A program made the translations under genes and the position numbers. From Fictibacillus halophilus (GTDB lineage Bacteria > Bacillota > Bacilli > Bacillales > Fictibacillaceae), in contig NZ_JAEACF010000001.1 in assembly GCF_016401385.1 (NCBI RefSeq), positions 1,674,001-1,738,000 on the forward strand: DNA of 64,000 bases, in the 5' to 3' direction. Below are positions 44,363-52,610 of this stretch, piece by piece; the stretch's first letter is position 1; each line of letters begins with the position of its first letter. Below the pieces are notes generated by a model, which was not told where the DNA came from, made no database searches, and worked only from the letters and a program-made list of their open reading frames with translations.

Positions 44363-44397
44363 CGTAATCGATTACGCTAAAATGAAGCGCTTACAAA
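44363..44397 (-). promoter_or_regulatory. Second LacI operator and cre-like site between lacI-type gene and permease
   Basis: The perfect palindrome CGTAATCGATTACG (44363-44376) equals the operator at the lacI-type promoter. TTGTAAGCGCTTCA (minus strand, ending near 44383) is cre-like but one base shorter than the consensus. Together they suggest specific plus CcpA control at this internal position. Confidence 0.7.
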
Positions 44398-44413
44398 AAA
44401 CGCTTTTTTAACA

Positions 44414-45418
44414 TCAACAGCTTTCTCGTTGAATGAGTTCTGTTTGAAGTCTCATTTCAATAAAGTCGGCATCAGGTTCTTCTATCCTTCTAAGAATGGC
44501 CTCAGCGGCTTTTACACCTAATTCAAATGAAGGCTGTTTGATCATCGTTAGTGATGGTGTTGTGATCTTAGCCCATTCATAATCATCAAATCCGATGACT
44601 GCTACATCGCTTGGGATCGTTCTCTTGTGATCTTGAAGACATTTCACTACTCCCATAGTCATAACATTATTAGCTGCAAGAACAGCAGATACTTTTGATG
44701 AGGAGAGTAATTCTTTAGTCAATTGGTATCCGTTCTCAAGCGTAGGCACTGCTTCCTTAATAAGAGAGTTGTCTACCTGAATCCCTTGTTCCTGAAGAGC
44801 TTGCTTGTAACCTTCTAATCGTTCATCACTGGTAGAGATTCCAAGAGGTCCTGTAACGAACCCGATATTCTTATGGCCTTTTGATAACAAAAGTTTAATG
44901 GCATCATAAGTACCTTTTTTTCCATCGCTTAGAATAAAATCTCCTCTATCGTATCCTTCTGGTTTACGATCGATAAAGACGACAGGATAATCCCCGTTCA
45001 ACTCCTGATGAAGAAATTCATGACTCTGAGAAGTTGGTGCCATGATCAAACCGTCAATAAATTGATCGTTGAACATGGTGATCTGTTCTCTCTCCATCTC
45101 TAGTTCTTCATTCGTATTACTCACGATAAGCTGGTAACCGTGCATCTTTAGTACGCTTCCGATCCCATGAGCGATGGACATGAAGAAAAAGTTAGATGTA
45201 TCATCCGACTGAACAGGAATGATTAGTCCGATGATATTTGATTTACGACTTCTCAAGTTTCTCGCGACCGGATTTGGTCGATAATTAAGTTCCTTCATGG
45301 CTTGAAATACTTTCTGTTTAGTCTCTTCAGCAACAAATCGGGTTTCATTGATTACGTGAGACACGGTTGCTGTTGAAACATTTGCTTTTAGAGCAACCTC
45401 TTTCATGTTTACTGCCAT
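44414..45418 (-). CDS. LacI-family repressor of the fructan operon
   Basis: 334 residues: LacI HTH at the start (MKEVALKANVSTATVSHVINETRFVAEETKQKV in outline) with hinge helix NPVARNLRSRKS, and a periplasmic-binding-protein-like effector domain (IGLIIPVQSDDTSNFFF, DGLIMAPTSQ, VIGFDDYEWAKITTPSLTMI). It is the first gene of the operon and the palindrome GTAATCGATTAC appears twice at its promoter and once before the permease. It therefore very likely represses itself and the whole operon until a fructan-derived sugar binds. Confidence 0.94.
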   Translation of the reverse strand: MAVNMKEVALKANVSTATVSHVINETRFVAEETKQKVFQAMKELNYRPNPVARNLRSRKSNIIGLIIPVQSDDTSNFFFMSIAHGIGSVLKMHGYQLIVSNTNEELEMEREQITMFNDQFIDGLIMAPTSQSHEFLHQELNGDYPVVFIDRKPEGYDRGDFILSDGKKGTYDAIKLLLSKGHKNIGFVTGPLGISTSDERLEGYKQALQEQGIQVDNSLIKEAVPTLENGYQLTKELLSSSKVSAVLAANNVMTMGVVKCLQDHKRTIPSDVAVIGFDDYEWAKITTPSLTMIKQPSFELGVKAAEAILRRIEEPDADFIEMRLQTELIQRESC

Positions 45419-45443
45419 TAAAAATACTCCTCAACAATAGTGA

Positions 45444-45502
45444 CGTAATCGATTACGTAATCGATTACTTATATGATAGTTCACCTTCCAATATTTAGTC
45501 AA
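45444..45502 (-). promoter_or_regulatory. Promoter of the fructan operon with two overlapping LacI operators
   Basis: On the minus strand TTGACT (45497-45502), 18 bases, TATCAT (45473-45478). Right after the -10 lie two copies of the 12-bp core GTAATCGATTAC (within 45444-45457 and 45456-45469), overlapping by two bases at the CG junction. GAGGAG before the ATG follows. Confidence 0.8.
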
Positions 45503-45573
45503 TATATTTTTTAATGAAATTTTCAGTTAATTTACAAACGGTCTGATTACAGTAATTTGAATTTATTAAAACC

Positions 45574-45610
45574 AAAAAAACCGAATGTGTTTCCACAGCA
45601 TCCGGTTTTT
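45574..45610 (-). terminator. Terminator of the VTT-domain gene
   Basis: Arms AAAACCGGATGC-TGTG / CACA-TTCGGTTTT around GAAA, followed on the minus strand by TTTTTTT. Confidence 0.8.
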
Positions 45611-45637
45611 CACTAAGAAACTCTTTTAAGTTTTTAA

Positions 45638-46417
45638 TTAAAATATCTCCGTCAACCTTAAAGAATAAGCCAAAGAGAATGTTGTAACTACCTTTGACAG
45701 TACTGCTATTATCATAAAGCGTTTTGCTTTAACACCGCTGATACCCGCTCCAACACAAATTATTTCATCTGGCAATACGGGAACGATGAACAACAAAACC
45801 ATAATCCACATCTCGTTTCTTTGAACGAATCGATGATATTGTTCTAATTGCTTCTCATTTACCAATCGCTCTACGACTTTCATTCCATATGTTCGAGAGA
45901 GGTAAAACATGGTTAAAATCCCTAGAACAGCTCCAGTGAAACCTAGAATAAAAGCAGTGAACGATCCTAAAGCTGCACTTCCTGCAACTACAGTTACGAT
46001 CTCTGGAACGGGCAAGATAATAGGTTGCGCATAACAAACAGCAAAATAGATAAGTTTTGCAAGTTCCATGTTCTCGTTTAGGATGGTTTCTAATCCTTTG
46101 TTATCAATCGTAACAATCATGCTGCTCATGATATGCGTGAGAAATATTGCTGAGACCAATATACTATATACGATAGATGCTGTCCTTATTGGTTCAAAGA
46201 TTGTTCGCTTTTTCAAAAAATAAGAAACAAACGAAATAAGAACAAGTGTGTAGCCAATGATTATTCCAAACGTTCTATAGGATTGATCAAGTGTAGATAA
46301 CGATTGAGATAAAAGTAATAAAGAAAGTACCAGCATCCCTAACTGTTTAAATAAACTATACGTATATTGATTCATTATTTTATATGAAGCCGTATTTAGG
46401 TGGCTTTTAAGATTCAT
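45638..46417 (-). CDS. VTT-domain membrane protein (TVP38/DedA-like)
   Basis: 259 residues, about seven helices. After a first hydrophobic half the VTT (SNARE-associated) domain is clear: PEIVTVVAGSAALGSFTAFILGFTGAVLG in outline (VVAGSA, F-G/T-A), then YLSRTYGMKVV, an amphipathic stretch and RNEMWIMVLLFIVPVLPDEIICVGAG, where the F-x-x-P/R-x-x-P-type loop reads VPVLPDE. DedA/VTT proteins move polyprenyl or glycero-phospholipids across membranes. Its promoter region shares a motif with the methyltransferase-TCS operon upstream, which suggests joint control. It is separated from the kinase gene by a terminator. Confidence 0.85.
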   Translation of the reverse strand: MNLKSHLNTASYKIMNQYTYSLFKQLGMLVLSLLLLSQSLSTLDQSYRTFGIIIGYTLVLISFVSYFLKKRTIFEPIRTASIVYSILVSAIFLTHIMSSMIVTIDNKGLETILNENMELAKLIYFAVCYAQPIILPVPEIVTVVAGSAALGSFTAFILGFTGAVLGILTMFYLSRTYGMKVVERLVNEKQLEQYHRFVQRNEMWIMVLLFIVPVLPDEIICVGAGISGVKAKRFMIIAVLSKVVTTFSLAYSLRLTEIF

Positions 46418-46444
46418 TACATCTAACTCCTTTTCTAACTGTTA

Positions 46445-46504
46445 CATTCATTATGTAAAATAAACCTTAAGAAATGCTTAGGAATATTCTTAACGATTCT
46501 TAAC
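46445..46504 (-). promoter_or_regulatory. Putative response-regulator site and promoter of the VTT gene
   Basis: Minus-strand direct repeats TTAAGAAT-CG-TTAAGAAT followed by TATTCCTAAG and ATTTCTTAAGGTTTA. The block TATTCCT-x6-ATTTCTT-w-AGGTTT recurs upstream of the methyltransferase gene (48928-48984). Confidence 0.6.
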
Positions 46505-46512
46505 TTTTTGTA

Positions 46513-46550
46513 ACGAAAAAAGCTTATGAAGCATGCTTCATAAGCTTAAA
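46513..46550 (-). terminator. Terminator of the methyltransferase-TCS operon
   Basis: Perfect 28-bp palindrome at 46520-46547 (half AAGCTTATGAAGCA), followed on the minus strand by TTTTTT, directly after the kinase stop codon. Confidence 0.9.
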
Positions 46551-47633
46551 TCAAATCGGAAGTCTAATGATAATCGTTAGCCAACCATCTTTATACTCCG
46601 CTCGAATATGACCCCCATGTAGTTCTACAATCCTTTTAGAAATAGCGAGTCCAAGTCCCGTTCCTTCACTCTGGCTTCGCGCTTTTTCTCCTACTAAAAA
46701 ACGTTCAAATAATTGGTTAACGTCTTGCACTTCTGGCCTTTCTGTTTGATTGGACAGTCTAAATTCGGCATAATTGGATTGTATGTCTAAAGTAGCTTTG
46801 ACAATAGAAGGTTTCGAGCTGTACTTTATGGCATTCATAAAAAGATTGTCATAAACACGTACCATTTTTTCAATATCCATAGCAGTTAGAACTTCATCTT
46901 CTGGTATCTCCTTTATAACAGTTAGGTCTTCCTTTTCAAAGATAGGAACGTATTCCCCAATTAATTGTTCTAATAAACCTGTCATGTCTACATCATTAAT
47001 GTCTAATTTTACATCTGGACTTGTTAACCGAGTATATTCGAAAAGCTCATTGATTAGAGCTTCAAGCCGCTTTGATTTTAAATAAGTCGTATCATGATAT
47101 TCTTTTAGTTGATCTTGGCCCGAATAATTTCCCTTTCTCAGTAAGTCCAAATACCCTATGATGGATGTTAAAGGGGAGCGCAAATCATGGGATATATTTG
47201 TAATCAATTCATTTTTCGCTATTTCAAGTTGTCTTTCATATTCAAACTTACTTGATAATTCCTTAGACATACTATTAACATCTTCGGCAAGCTTGCTTAA
47301 TTCATCGTTTCCCTCCATTTCAATCGTCATTCCCAATTTTCCGTTAGCAATTTCATTAATACTTTCTGTAATACGCTTTATATAAATGATTTTTTTTCGT
47401 ATCAATGCTAAGAAGGTAACAATAAAAGAAAAAATAACAAAAGTAAAAATCAGAAAAACTATAAGATTATAGGTAGTTGCTCCAATATCTTCAATCGTAA
47501 GATATTGAAGATTATAGACATGCAAAATAATTTGAGAGAGGATGATCATAACCACAGTTGAAACAAAAAAGCTAACAGCAACTGCTACCAGAAGTTTTAC
47601 AAGTAACGATATTTTAATCGGCTTTATTCTCAT
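46551..47633 (-). CDS. Sensor histidine kinase
   Basis: 360 residues. Two N-terminal membrane helices enclose a short external loop of about 20 residues, so it may sense within or at the membrane. A HAMP segment (RITESINEIANGKLGMTIEME) follows, then the phosphoacceptor His in ELITNISHDLRSPLTSIIGYLD (around residue 150), and the ATPase boxes N (NLFMNAIKYSS), G1/F (FLVGEKARSQSEG) and G2 (GTGLGLAISKRI). Its start overlaps the regulator stop by four bases (ATGA). The short sensor loop is typical of intramembrane or VanS-like envelope sensors. Confidence 0.93.
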   Translation of the reverse strand: MRIKPIKISLLVKLLVAVAVSFFVSTVVMIILSQIILHVYNLQYLTIEDIGATTYNLIVFLIFTFVIFSFIVTFLALIRKKIIYIKRITESINEIANGKLGMTIEMEGNDELSKLAEDVNSMSKELSSKFEYERQLEIAKNELITNISHDLRSPLTSIIGYLDLLRKGNYSGQDQLKEYHDTTYLKSKRLEALINELFEYTRLTSPDVKLDINDVDMTGLLEQLIGEYVPIFEKEDLTVIKEIPEDEVLTAMDIEKMVRVYDNLFMNAIKYSSKPSIVKATLDIQSNYAEFRLSNQTERPEVQDVNQLFERFLVGEKARSQSEGTGLGLAISKRIVELHGGHIRAEYKDGWLTIIIRLPI

Positions 47634-48316
47634 ATTTTATAGCCGACTCCCCAAACCGTTTTGATATAGATGGGTCTCTTCGGATCTTCTTCAATTTTTT
47701 CTCTTATCTTTGTTATATGAACCATAACAGTACTGTCTGACTTATAGAAATCTTCTTGCCATACCGCTTCATATATCTTCTCAATGCTCATAACGCTACC
47801 TTTATTACGAGCAAGGAGCTCTAATATCGCAAACTCTTTTGGTGTGAGTCTAACATCTTTCCCTCTGACCCCTACTTGACGCGTTTCTGTATTAATCTTC
47901 AGATCTCCAATCTCAATTAACTCTCTATTAGAATCTGTATCCTGGTTGTATTTTCTATATCTTCTTAGCTGTGATTTAACTCGTGCAATTAACTCCAATG
48001 GATTAAACGGCTTGGATAAATAATCATCTGCACCTGAAGCAAGTCCTTGAATCTTGTCCATATCTTCAGATTTTGCAGAAAGCATAATGATCGGCATATT
48101 TCTTTCCTGTCTTATTTTCATACATGCCTGAATTCCATCCATCATAGGCATCATGACATCTAAGATAATGAGATCAAAATCCTTCTTCTCCAAAAGTTCT
48201 AATGCTTCAATTGCATTTTCTGCTTGAATGGTTTGCATTCCCTCATTCTCTAAATACACCGATATTAGATTGCGAATATCTTTATCGTCGTCTACGATCA
48301 GGACTTTAGATTGCAT
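47630..48316 (-). CDS. OmpR/PhoB-family response regulator
   Basis: 228 residues: receiver domain with acidic pocket (VLIVDDDKDIR), phospho-Asp in FDLIILDVMMPMMDG (around residue 53), Thr/Ser and Lys in MLSAKSED and DDYLSKPFNP, then a winged-helix DNA-binding domain (GVRGKDVRLTPKEFAILELL, SDSTVMVHITKIREKI). The gene overlaps the methyltransferase gene by 11 bases upstream and the kinase gene by four bases downstream, so all three are one operon. Direct repeats of TTAAGAAT near its two candidate target promoters fit an OmpR-type binding mode. Confidence 0.94.
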   Translation of the reverse strand: MQSKVLIVDDDKDIRNLISVYLENEGMQTIQAENAIEALELLEKKDFDLIILDVMMPMMDGIQACMKIRQERNMPIIMLSAKSEDMDKIQGLASGADDYLSKPFNPLELIARVKSQLRRYRKYNQDTDSNRELIEIGDLKINTETRQVGVRGKDVRLTPKEFAILELLARNKGSVMSIEKIYEAVWQEDFYKSDSTVMVHITKIREKIEEDPKRPIYIKTVWGVGYKI

Positions 48317-48899
48317 AAGTACCCTCCATCTTTTCTTCTTCTAGCGAACAACTTAACACCATGGCAGGTGGAACATTTCTAATCTCAATGCTTACATCAA
48401 CTTTTGAAAAAAATTGTTCAATAAAGGTCTTCATTACCTTCGTATATTGAAACGTAACAAACTTTCCATTCTTTCTTAAAATTTTTGAAGTTTTTAACAA
48501 AATACGATGTGAAACGGCTTTTGGTAAGCTGGCAAACGGAAGTCCTGATATCACATAATCTACGTATGGAATTCCACATTTCTTCAGATACCAGTCAACC
48601 TTTTCTGCTGATCCATTGTATATATAGAGATTATCTACATCTTTATATTTCTCATCAAGAATTTTGTAAAACTCTATATTATTTTCAAATAATACGATAA
48701 TCGTTTCAGGATTTCGATGTTGAAGCAATTTTTCAGTAAAAACACCGGTACCCGGTCCGTATTCCAAAATGTACTTGGCATTATTAAAATCAATGCTTCT
48801 TACCATTTTATCAGCAAGATAACTTGAACTAGGAAGAACGGCTCCTACTGACCGAGGGTTACTTATATACTGTGCTAAAAAAGATAAAAATTTCAACAA
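48306..48899 (-). CDS. Phospholipid N-methyltransferase-like SAM enzyme
   Basis: 197 residues. It opens with FLSFLAQYISNPRSVGAVLPSSSYLADKM, the start typical of PmtA-like/rRNA-dimethylase-related phospholipid methyltransferases. SAM motif I is ILEYGPGTGVFTEKLL (around residue 43), followed by YVDYVISGLPFASLP (motif IV, NLPF-like) and GKFVTFQYT. The family methylates phosphatidylethanolamine head groups in some bacteria; in Bacillus relatives the acceptor is unproven. As first gene of a TCS operon it is probably an output gene of the regulator and may alter membrane charge. Confidence 0.82.
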   Translation of the reverse strand: MLKFLSFLAQYISNPRSVGAVLPSSSYLADKMVRSIDFNNAKYILEYGPGTGVFTEKLLQHRNPETIIVLFENNIEFYKILDEKYKDVDNLYIYNGSAEKVDWYLKKCGIPYVDYVISGLPFASLPKAVSHRILLKTSKILRKNGKFVTFQYTKVMKTFIEQFFSKVDVSIEIRNVPPAMVLSCSLEEEKMEGTYAI

Positions 48900-48927
48900 T
48901 ATTCACTCCGATGATTTGAATTTATAG

Positions 48928-48984
48928 CCATTCTATAATTCAAACCTAAAGAAATAAGAGGAATAATCCTTAAGAATTCTTAAG
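48928..48984 (-). promoter_or_regulatory. Putative response-regulator site and promoter of the methyltransferase-TCS operon
   Basis: Minus strand: palindrome CTTAAGAATTCTTAAG (48969-48984), then GATTATTCCTCTTATTTCTTTAGGTTT and a TATAGAAT-like -10. Aligning it with 46445-46504 gives the shared block TATTCCT-x6-ATTTCTT-w-AGGTTT at similar distance from the -10. Confidence 0.6.
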
Positions 48985-48995
48985 TTTATGAAGTA

Positions 48996-49035
48996 AAAAA
49001 ACTGCACTACCACCACTAATGGTGTAGAATGCAGT
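48996..49035 (-). terminator. Terminator of the DinB-family gene
   Basis: Arms AAAACTGCA / TGCAGTTTT with an inner stem CTAC-CCA / TGG-GTAG, followed on the minus strand by TTTTTTT. Confidence 0.8.
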
Positions 49036-49047
49036 TTTCTTGTTTTA

Positions 49048-49542
49048 CTATTTAGCTTCTACAGCTTCTACTTTCCAACTTTTCTGCAGCTTACGAATCA
49101 TAATAATCTGCCCAATGTGGTACGCATTGTGTGTTGCAGCATTCCCAATTATCTCCCACCATTTGGCAGGTACAGGAAAACCATTAACTTCGCTTTCTAC
49201 TTTCTCTTCTGATAGTAGATTTTGCCACTGTAAGAGTACCACTAGCAGTTGTTCCTTTAACTGTGAAAATTTTTGATTTTCCGGTATGAAAAAGCTTTTA
49301 TCATTATCTCCAATAGAAGGTACTGCTTGGACACGAGACTGAATGTATCGAGTTTGCCACGTCTTATTCCAATAGAGAAGATGCTGTACAATTTCAGCGA
49401 TGCTATGGCAATTCTCGCTTGGTTTCCAAAAAGCTTCTTCCTCAGTTAGATTTTCCACCGTTTCATTAAATGGCAGATACCAGCTAGCATCATTTGCATT
49501 GGCTAACAGTTGATCAGCTAATAGACTTTTTACGTGTACCAT
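49048..49542 (-). CDS. DinB/YfiT-family four-helix-bundle protein
   Basis: 164 residues, a DinB-superfamily bundle with the three metal histidines in plausible places: SIAEIVQHLLYWNKTW (H), and GNAATHNAYHIGQIIMIR (H-x3-H). Such proteins are metal-dependent thiol S-transferases (bacillithiol in Bacillus) or of unknown role. GGAGAG precedes the ATG. Single gene with its own terminator. Confidence 0.88.
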   Translation of the reverse strand: MVHVKSLLADQLLANANDASWYLPFNETVENLTEEEAFWKPSENCHSIAEIVQHLLYWNKTWQTRYIQSRVQAVPSIGDNDKSFFIPENQKFSQLKEQLLVVLLQWQNLLSEEKVESEVNGFPVPAKWWEIIGNAATHNAYHIGQIIMIRKLQKSWKVEAVEAK

Positions 49543-49708
49543 ATGGTTTCACTCTCCTACTTGTTTAATTACATAAAGTCATGGGGTATCTTATTTCATT
49601 CAAGCTCAGAATATAAATTCTCGTTTATCTGTTTCTTTCCTTTATGATTGTAAGAGATTATTATGTATAAGGAACTTTTAATCAAACGTTAGATGGAGTG
49701 TGCTGTAA

Positions 49709-50041
49709 ATGGAATGTTTTTGCGATAAGCCTAAGATCTTTGAATTAAAATTAGAAGCAGATGTCGGTGCTGATCCTATTTGGTGTAATCAGTGCGAATG
49801 TAATTTAGACATTGATGAATTACCCATCTCTGAAGAGCTAAGAGAGAGTGTGATGAATTGGGCTATGCAGTATGGAAAATGGATAGATTGGGACAATGAT
49901 GAATTATGTGAGAATGGTCTAGTTCTTGAGGCTGAGCATAATCAACTTGGTCAAACTCTTTCAGAAAATTTACAAATAGAGCTCGGAGAAACAACCACAG
50001 TACGTTTTTCTCCTTCCAATTCGGCAAACATGTATAAATAA
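49709..50041 (+). CDS. Small cysteine-containing protein, unknown
   Basis: 110 residues. Four cysteines (MECFCDKP, then WCNQCECN) near the N-terminus could form a zinc knuckle; the rest is acidic and helical (ISEELRESVMNWAMQYGKWIDWDND). I have seen similar short Bacillaceae proteins without assigned function but cannot name a family. GGAG precedes the ATG at ten bases. A bidirectional terminator follows. Confidence 0.65.
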   Translation: MECFCDKPKIFELKLEADVGADPIWCNQCECNLDIDELPISEELRESVMNWAMQYGKWIDWDNDELCENGLVLEAEHNQLGQTLSENLQIELGETTTVRFSPSNSANMYK

Positions 50042-50048
50042 ATCTGTA

Positions 50049-50090
50049 TGAAAAAACCCGAATCTAAAATTATCGTTCGGGTTTTCCAGT
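50049..50090. terminator. Bidirectional terminator
   Basis: Stem AACCCGAA / TTCGGGTT between convergent genes, with A and T runs on both sides. Confidence 0.85.
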
Positions 50091-50094
50091 GACA

Positions 50095-50850
50095 TTATGC
50101 GTTTATTTTATTCCGTATTTTGTCTATAAACTTAAGTGTTTCATCGATAATTAGTTGTTGGTCATTGTCGAGTGTAGCCACATGATAGCTGTTCTTTAAA
50201 TGTATAATCTGTTTGTTTCGGGATGATATGGAATCATAGATGATTTGAGAGTTTTCAGGTGGAACAACATGATCTTCTGTTGAAACAAAAATTAACGCGG
50301 GACATGTGACAGTATGAAGATTTTCTTTTACTTTTTTCATTAACAGTACAATTTCTTTTAAAGACTGAACCGGAGTTTTGTCATAGGCAAGTTCTGTCAC
50401 ATCCGGATTCTTTAAATCTGAACCTATTGCGTCAAGAAAACGGATGTTGGAGTGTTGCATGTTTTCCATGTCGGGAATGTCAATTGCTGCATTGATTGGA
50501 ATAATTGCTTTAATATCTGGATATGTTTCTGCAACGTATAACGTAAGTGTTCCTCCCATAGAGAGACCCGTTACAAAAATGGTGTCACAACGTTCTTTCA
50601 GCCATTGGTAACCTTCTTCAATGGAAGCTATCCAATCATGATATGTAGTCTTTTCCATATCCTCATAGTGGGTACCATGTCCTTTCAGCCTCGGACCACA
50701 GACTGTATAACCTGCCTTTGCGTATGCCTCTCCCAAAGGACGCATACTTTGTGTAGAACCAGTAAAGCCATGAGAAATTAATATTCCCACTTTGTTGCCT
50801 TCAAAATAAAAAGGTTGAGCTTCAGCCATTACAGAATGCTTCTCTGTCAT
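50095..50850 (-). CDS. Carboxylesterase, Est30-like alpha/beta hydrolase
   Basis: 251 residues. Oxyanion region GILISHGFTGSTQSMR (HGFTG), nucleophile elbow FVTGLSMGGTLTLY (Ser around residue 97), Asp in STEDHVVPPENS and His in LKNSYHVATLDND. These match the short-chain carboxylesterases of Geobacillus Est30/B. subtilis YvaK type, also active as monoacylglycerol lipases. GGAGG precedes the ATG. Single gene upstream of the PadR-HAAS operon end, likely separate. Confidence 0.9.
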   Translation of the reverse strand: MTEKHSVMAEAQPFYFEGNKVGILISHGFTGSTQSMRPLGEAYAKAGYTVCGPRLKGHGTHYEDMEKTTYHDWIASIEEGYQWLKERCDTIFVTGLSMGGTLTLYVAETYPDIKAIIPINAAIDIPDMENMQHSNIRFLDAIGSDLKNPDVTELAYDKTPVQSLKEIVLLMKKVKENLHTVTCPALIFVSTEDHVVPPENSQIIYDSISSRNKQIIHLKNSYHVATLDNDQQLIIDETLKFIDKIRNKINA

Positions 50851-50935
50851 ACGAATCCCTCCATTTCATTTACAACCTACCCTATACATTCAAGTAAGTA
50901 ACAACATTACCTGCAAAAAAATTCCCAAAAGGTAT

Positions 50936-51118
50936 TTAGCTTTTGTTTTCCTGCCCTTTTGGTTTTGACCAATCTAAAAAGAAGACAACCATTACATAAA
51001 GCAAGGGAATAATGAGATTTTCTAATAACATCAGTTCTTGATATCTGAAAAAGTCAAAAGCAATTAATGTTAAATAAATTGGTACAAAATAAAGTAGATA
51101 TTTTTGGATTCTCCCCAT
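50936..51118 (-). CDS. Small two-helix membrane protein
   Basis: 60 residues with two helices (YLLYFVPIYLTLIAFDFF and LLENLIIPLLYVMVVFFL) and a basic, hydrophilic tail DWSKPKGQENKS. The ATG at 51118 follows GAGGTG; the GTG at 51124 is inside that spacing. It is 26 bases after the lipoprotein gene and is the last member of the padR-HAAS operon. No family recognised. Confidence 0.7.
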   Translation of the reverse strand: MGRIQKYLLYFVPIYLTLIAFDFFRYQELMLLENLIIPLLYVMVVFFLDWSKPKGQENKS

Positions 51119-51144
51119 TTTCACACCTCAAATCATACATTGGG

Positions 51145-51612
51145 TTATTCCAGTATGATTTTCCCCACATACTGTGAACTCCCATTGTTTGTACGAAAAT
51201 CTACCTCTAAGACATATTCACCAGGATCACTAGGAAAGGAAAATGAGTAATTATTTGATGAATTAGTCGTCAACTCTATTTCCTCGTTGCCCTTCCATAA
51301 GGATACTTTAATTGTCTCGTTCGTATATTCTCCACCATCTTCTTTATTTTCAAGTAAGATTAATTCAGCTGATTGATTAGGTGAAAGTGTGATTTCTTTT
51401 TGTTCACTGCCCAGAGATAAGAAGTCATCTACCTTACTCTTAAATTCCTTGTCTTCTGTCTTCCAGTCAACGTTTGCTTCTTTTAAGCCATATAAGTCTT
51501 CTTTGACACTAAGTCTTAACTCTGGCGGCCCAGCATCATAGTCTTCTGCAATACAAGCAGTTAACAAAACAACTAAAAGTATTCCTGTTATCACATTTAA
51601 ATATCGTCTCAT
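51145..51612 (-). CDS. Lipoprotein, unknown (operon with PadR-HAAS)
   Basis: 155 residues. The signal peptide ends in lipobox LLTAC (Cys around residue 20). The mature part is acidic, with a C-terminal beta-sandwich-like region (ITLSPNQSAELILLEN, YSFSFPSDPGEYVLEVDF) that looks like an immunoglobulin-like fold. No enzyme motif. It is 29 bases after the HAAS gene, so part of the same operon; an envelope role is likely but unproven. Confidence 0.75.
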   Translation of the reverse strand: MRRYLNVITGILLVVLLTACIAEDYDAGPPELRLSVKEDLYGLKEANVDWKTEDKEFKSKVDDFLSLGSEQKEITLSPNQSAELILLENKEDGGEYTNETIKVSLWKGNEEIELTTNSSNNYSFSFPSDPGEYVLEVDFRTNNGSSQYVGKIILE

Positions 51613-51641
51613 GATGCTCCTACTCCTTTTTCAGTTGCTAT

Positions 51642-52265
51642 CTAGATTGATCGATTGAAAAGCTGCTTGAAAATTTGTCTGGATATCACGTAGAAAAAGG
51701 CACCAATTGGAACAACCAACAGATCAACCCATAATCCATTCTGATATTGTTCTGGTTTCTGAAAGTAAGCTAAAAACATTATTCCACCAATAAAAATTGA
51801 GGGAGTAAAAAAGAATACCCATGGATTCATTATGTATTTCATCTTCACTGAGCTTAATTGTATGGCTTCATAAACTAGTTCAGCCATCCCAGCTATGAAG
51901 AAAATAATAAAGAAACCTCCTAAAACACTGGATAAAGGTGCTATGTTATCGGCTCCTGGATTGTGATGCTCCATGATAAAATAGGAAAGCAGACAAAAAA
52001 TGAGGGTAACAAATACGGTGTTCCAAAGAAAACGTGAAATCTTATAAAAAGGATAGACTGCTTTTTTCATTTCCCAATTCATTTTCTTCTCGTTTCCGAA
52101 TGCCTTTATGGCCATCTGTAATGACTCTTGCTCTGAGTATCCCTTTATCATCAGCTCATTCATGTGTTCATTTATGTGCTGTGTTATCTCTTCTTGTATC
52201 TCCTCTTTTTCTTCTAATGGAAGACCTGCTACGATTACAGCAATATATTGATCTAAATTTTTCAT
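51642..52265 (-). CDS. HAAS-domain (permease prefix domain) membrane protein
   Basis: 207 residues. The N-terminal 70 residues are the helical HAAS/permease-prefix domain (LPLEEKEEIQEEITQHINEHMNEL, GYSEQESLQMAIKAFGNE), followed by four membrane helices. HAAS proteins are standard partners of PadR regulators in Firmicutes and often act as anti-regulators or sensors beside them. The ATG overlaps the padR stop (ATGA), so they are coupled. Confidence 0.85.
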   Translation of the reverse strand: MKNLDQYIAVIVAGLPLEEKEEIQEEITQHINEHMNELMIKGYSEQESLQMAIKAFGNEKKMNWEMKKAVYPFYKISRFLWNTVFVTLIFCLLSYFIMEHHNPGADNIAPLSSVLGGFFIIFFIAGMAELVYEAIQLSSVKMKYIMNPWVFFFTPSIFIGGIMFLAYFQKPEQYQNGLWVDLLVVPIGAFFYVISRQIFKQLFNRSI

Positions 52266-52594
52266 AACAACCCCTCCAACGTTTTATCCATAAGCTCATT
52301 AATTTGTTTCCAATCTTTTCGCTTTTCCGTTAGGATTTTTCGTCCAGTTGTTGTTAAAGAATAATATTTACGCCGATTACCGTCAGGTCCGTGATTCCAA
52401 TAAGAAGTCACACACTCTTTTTTCTCTAACCGTTTTAAAGCAGGATAAAGTGTTCCCTCATTCATGGAAAATTCTTCGTTACTTAATATTCTTAAGTTTC
52501 TTGTCATCTCGTAACCGTAACTATCTCGATCAACTAAAAGTGAAAGAAGCAATATTTCTATGCTCCCCTTCAAAAGTTCTTTATCCATGTTCAA
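52262..52594 (-). CDS. PadR-family regulator
   Basis: 110 residues, the short PadR type: ELLKGSIEILLLSLLVDRDSYGYEM in outline (GSIEILLLS, YGYEM), FSMNEGTLYPALKRLEKKECV and the wing GNRRKYYSLTTTGRKI. It heads a four-gene operon (HAAS protein, lipoprotein, small membrane protein). A perfect 28-bp palindrome lies 23 bases before the start codon and is the obvious autoregulatory operator. Confidence 0.92.
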   Translation of the reverse strand: MNMDKELLKGSIEILLLSLLVDRDSYGYEMTRNLRILSNEEFSMNEGTLYPALKRLEKKECVTSYWNHGPDGNRRKYYSLTTTGRKILTEKRKDWKQINELMDKTLEGLL

Positions 52595-52610
52595 CCTCCA
52601 ATATTTTCTA

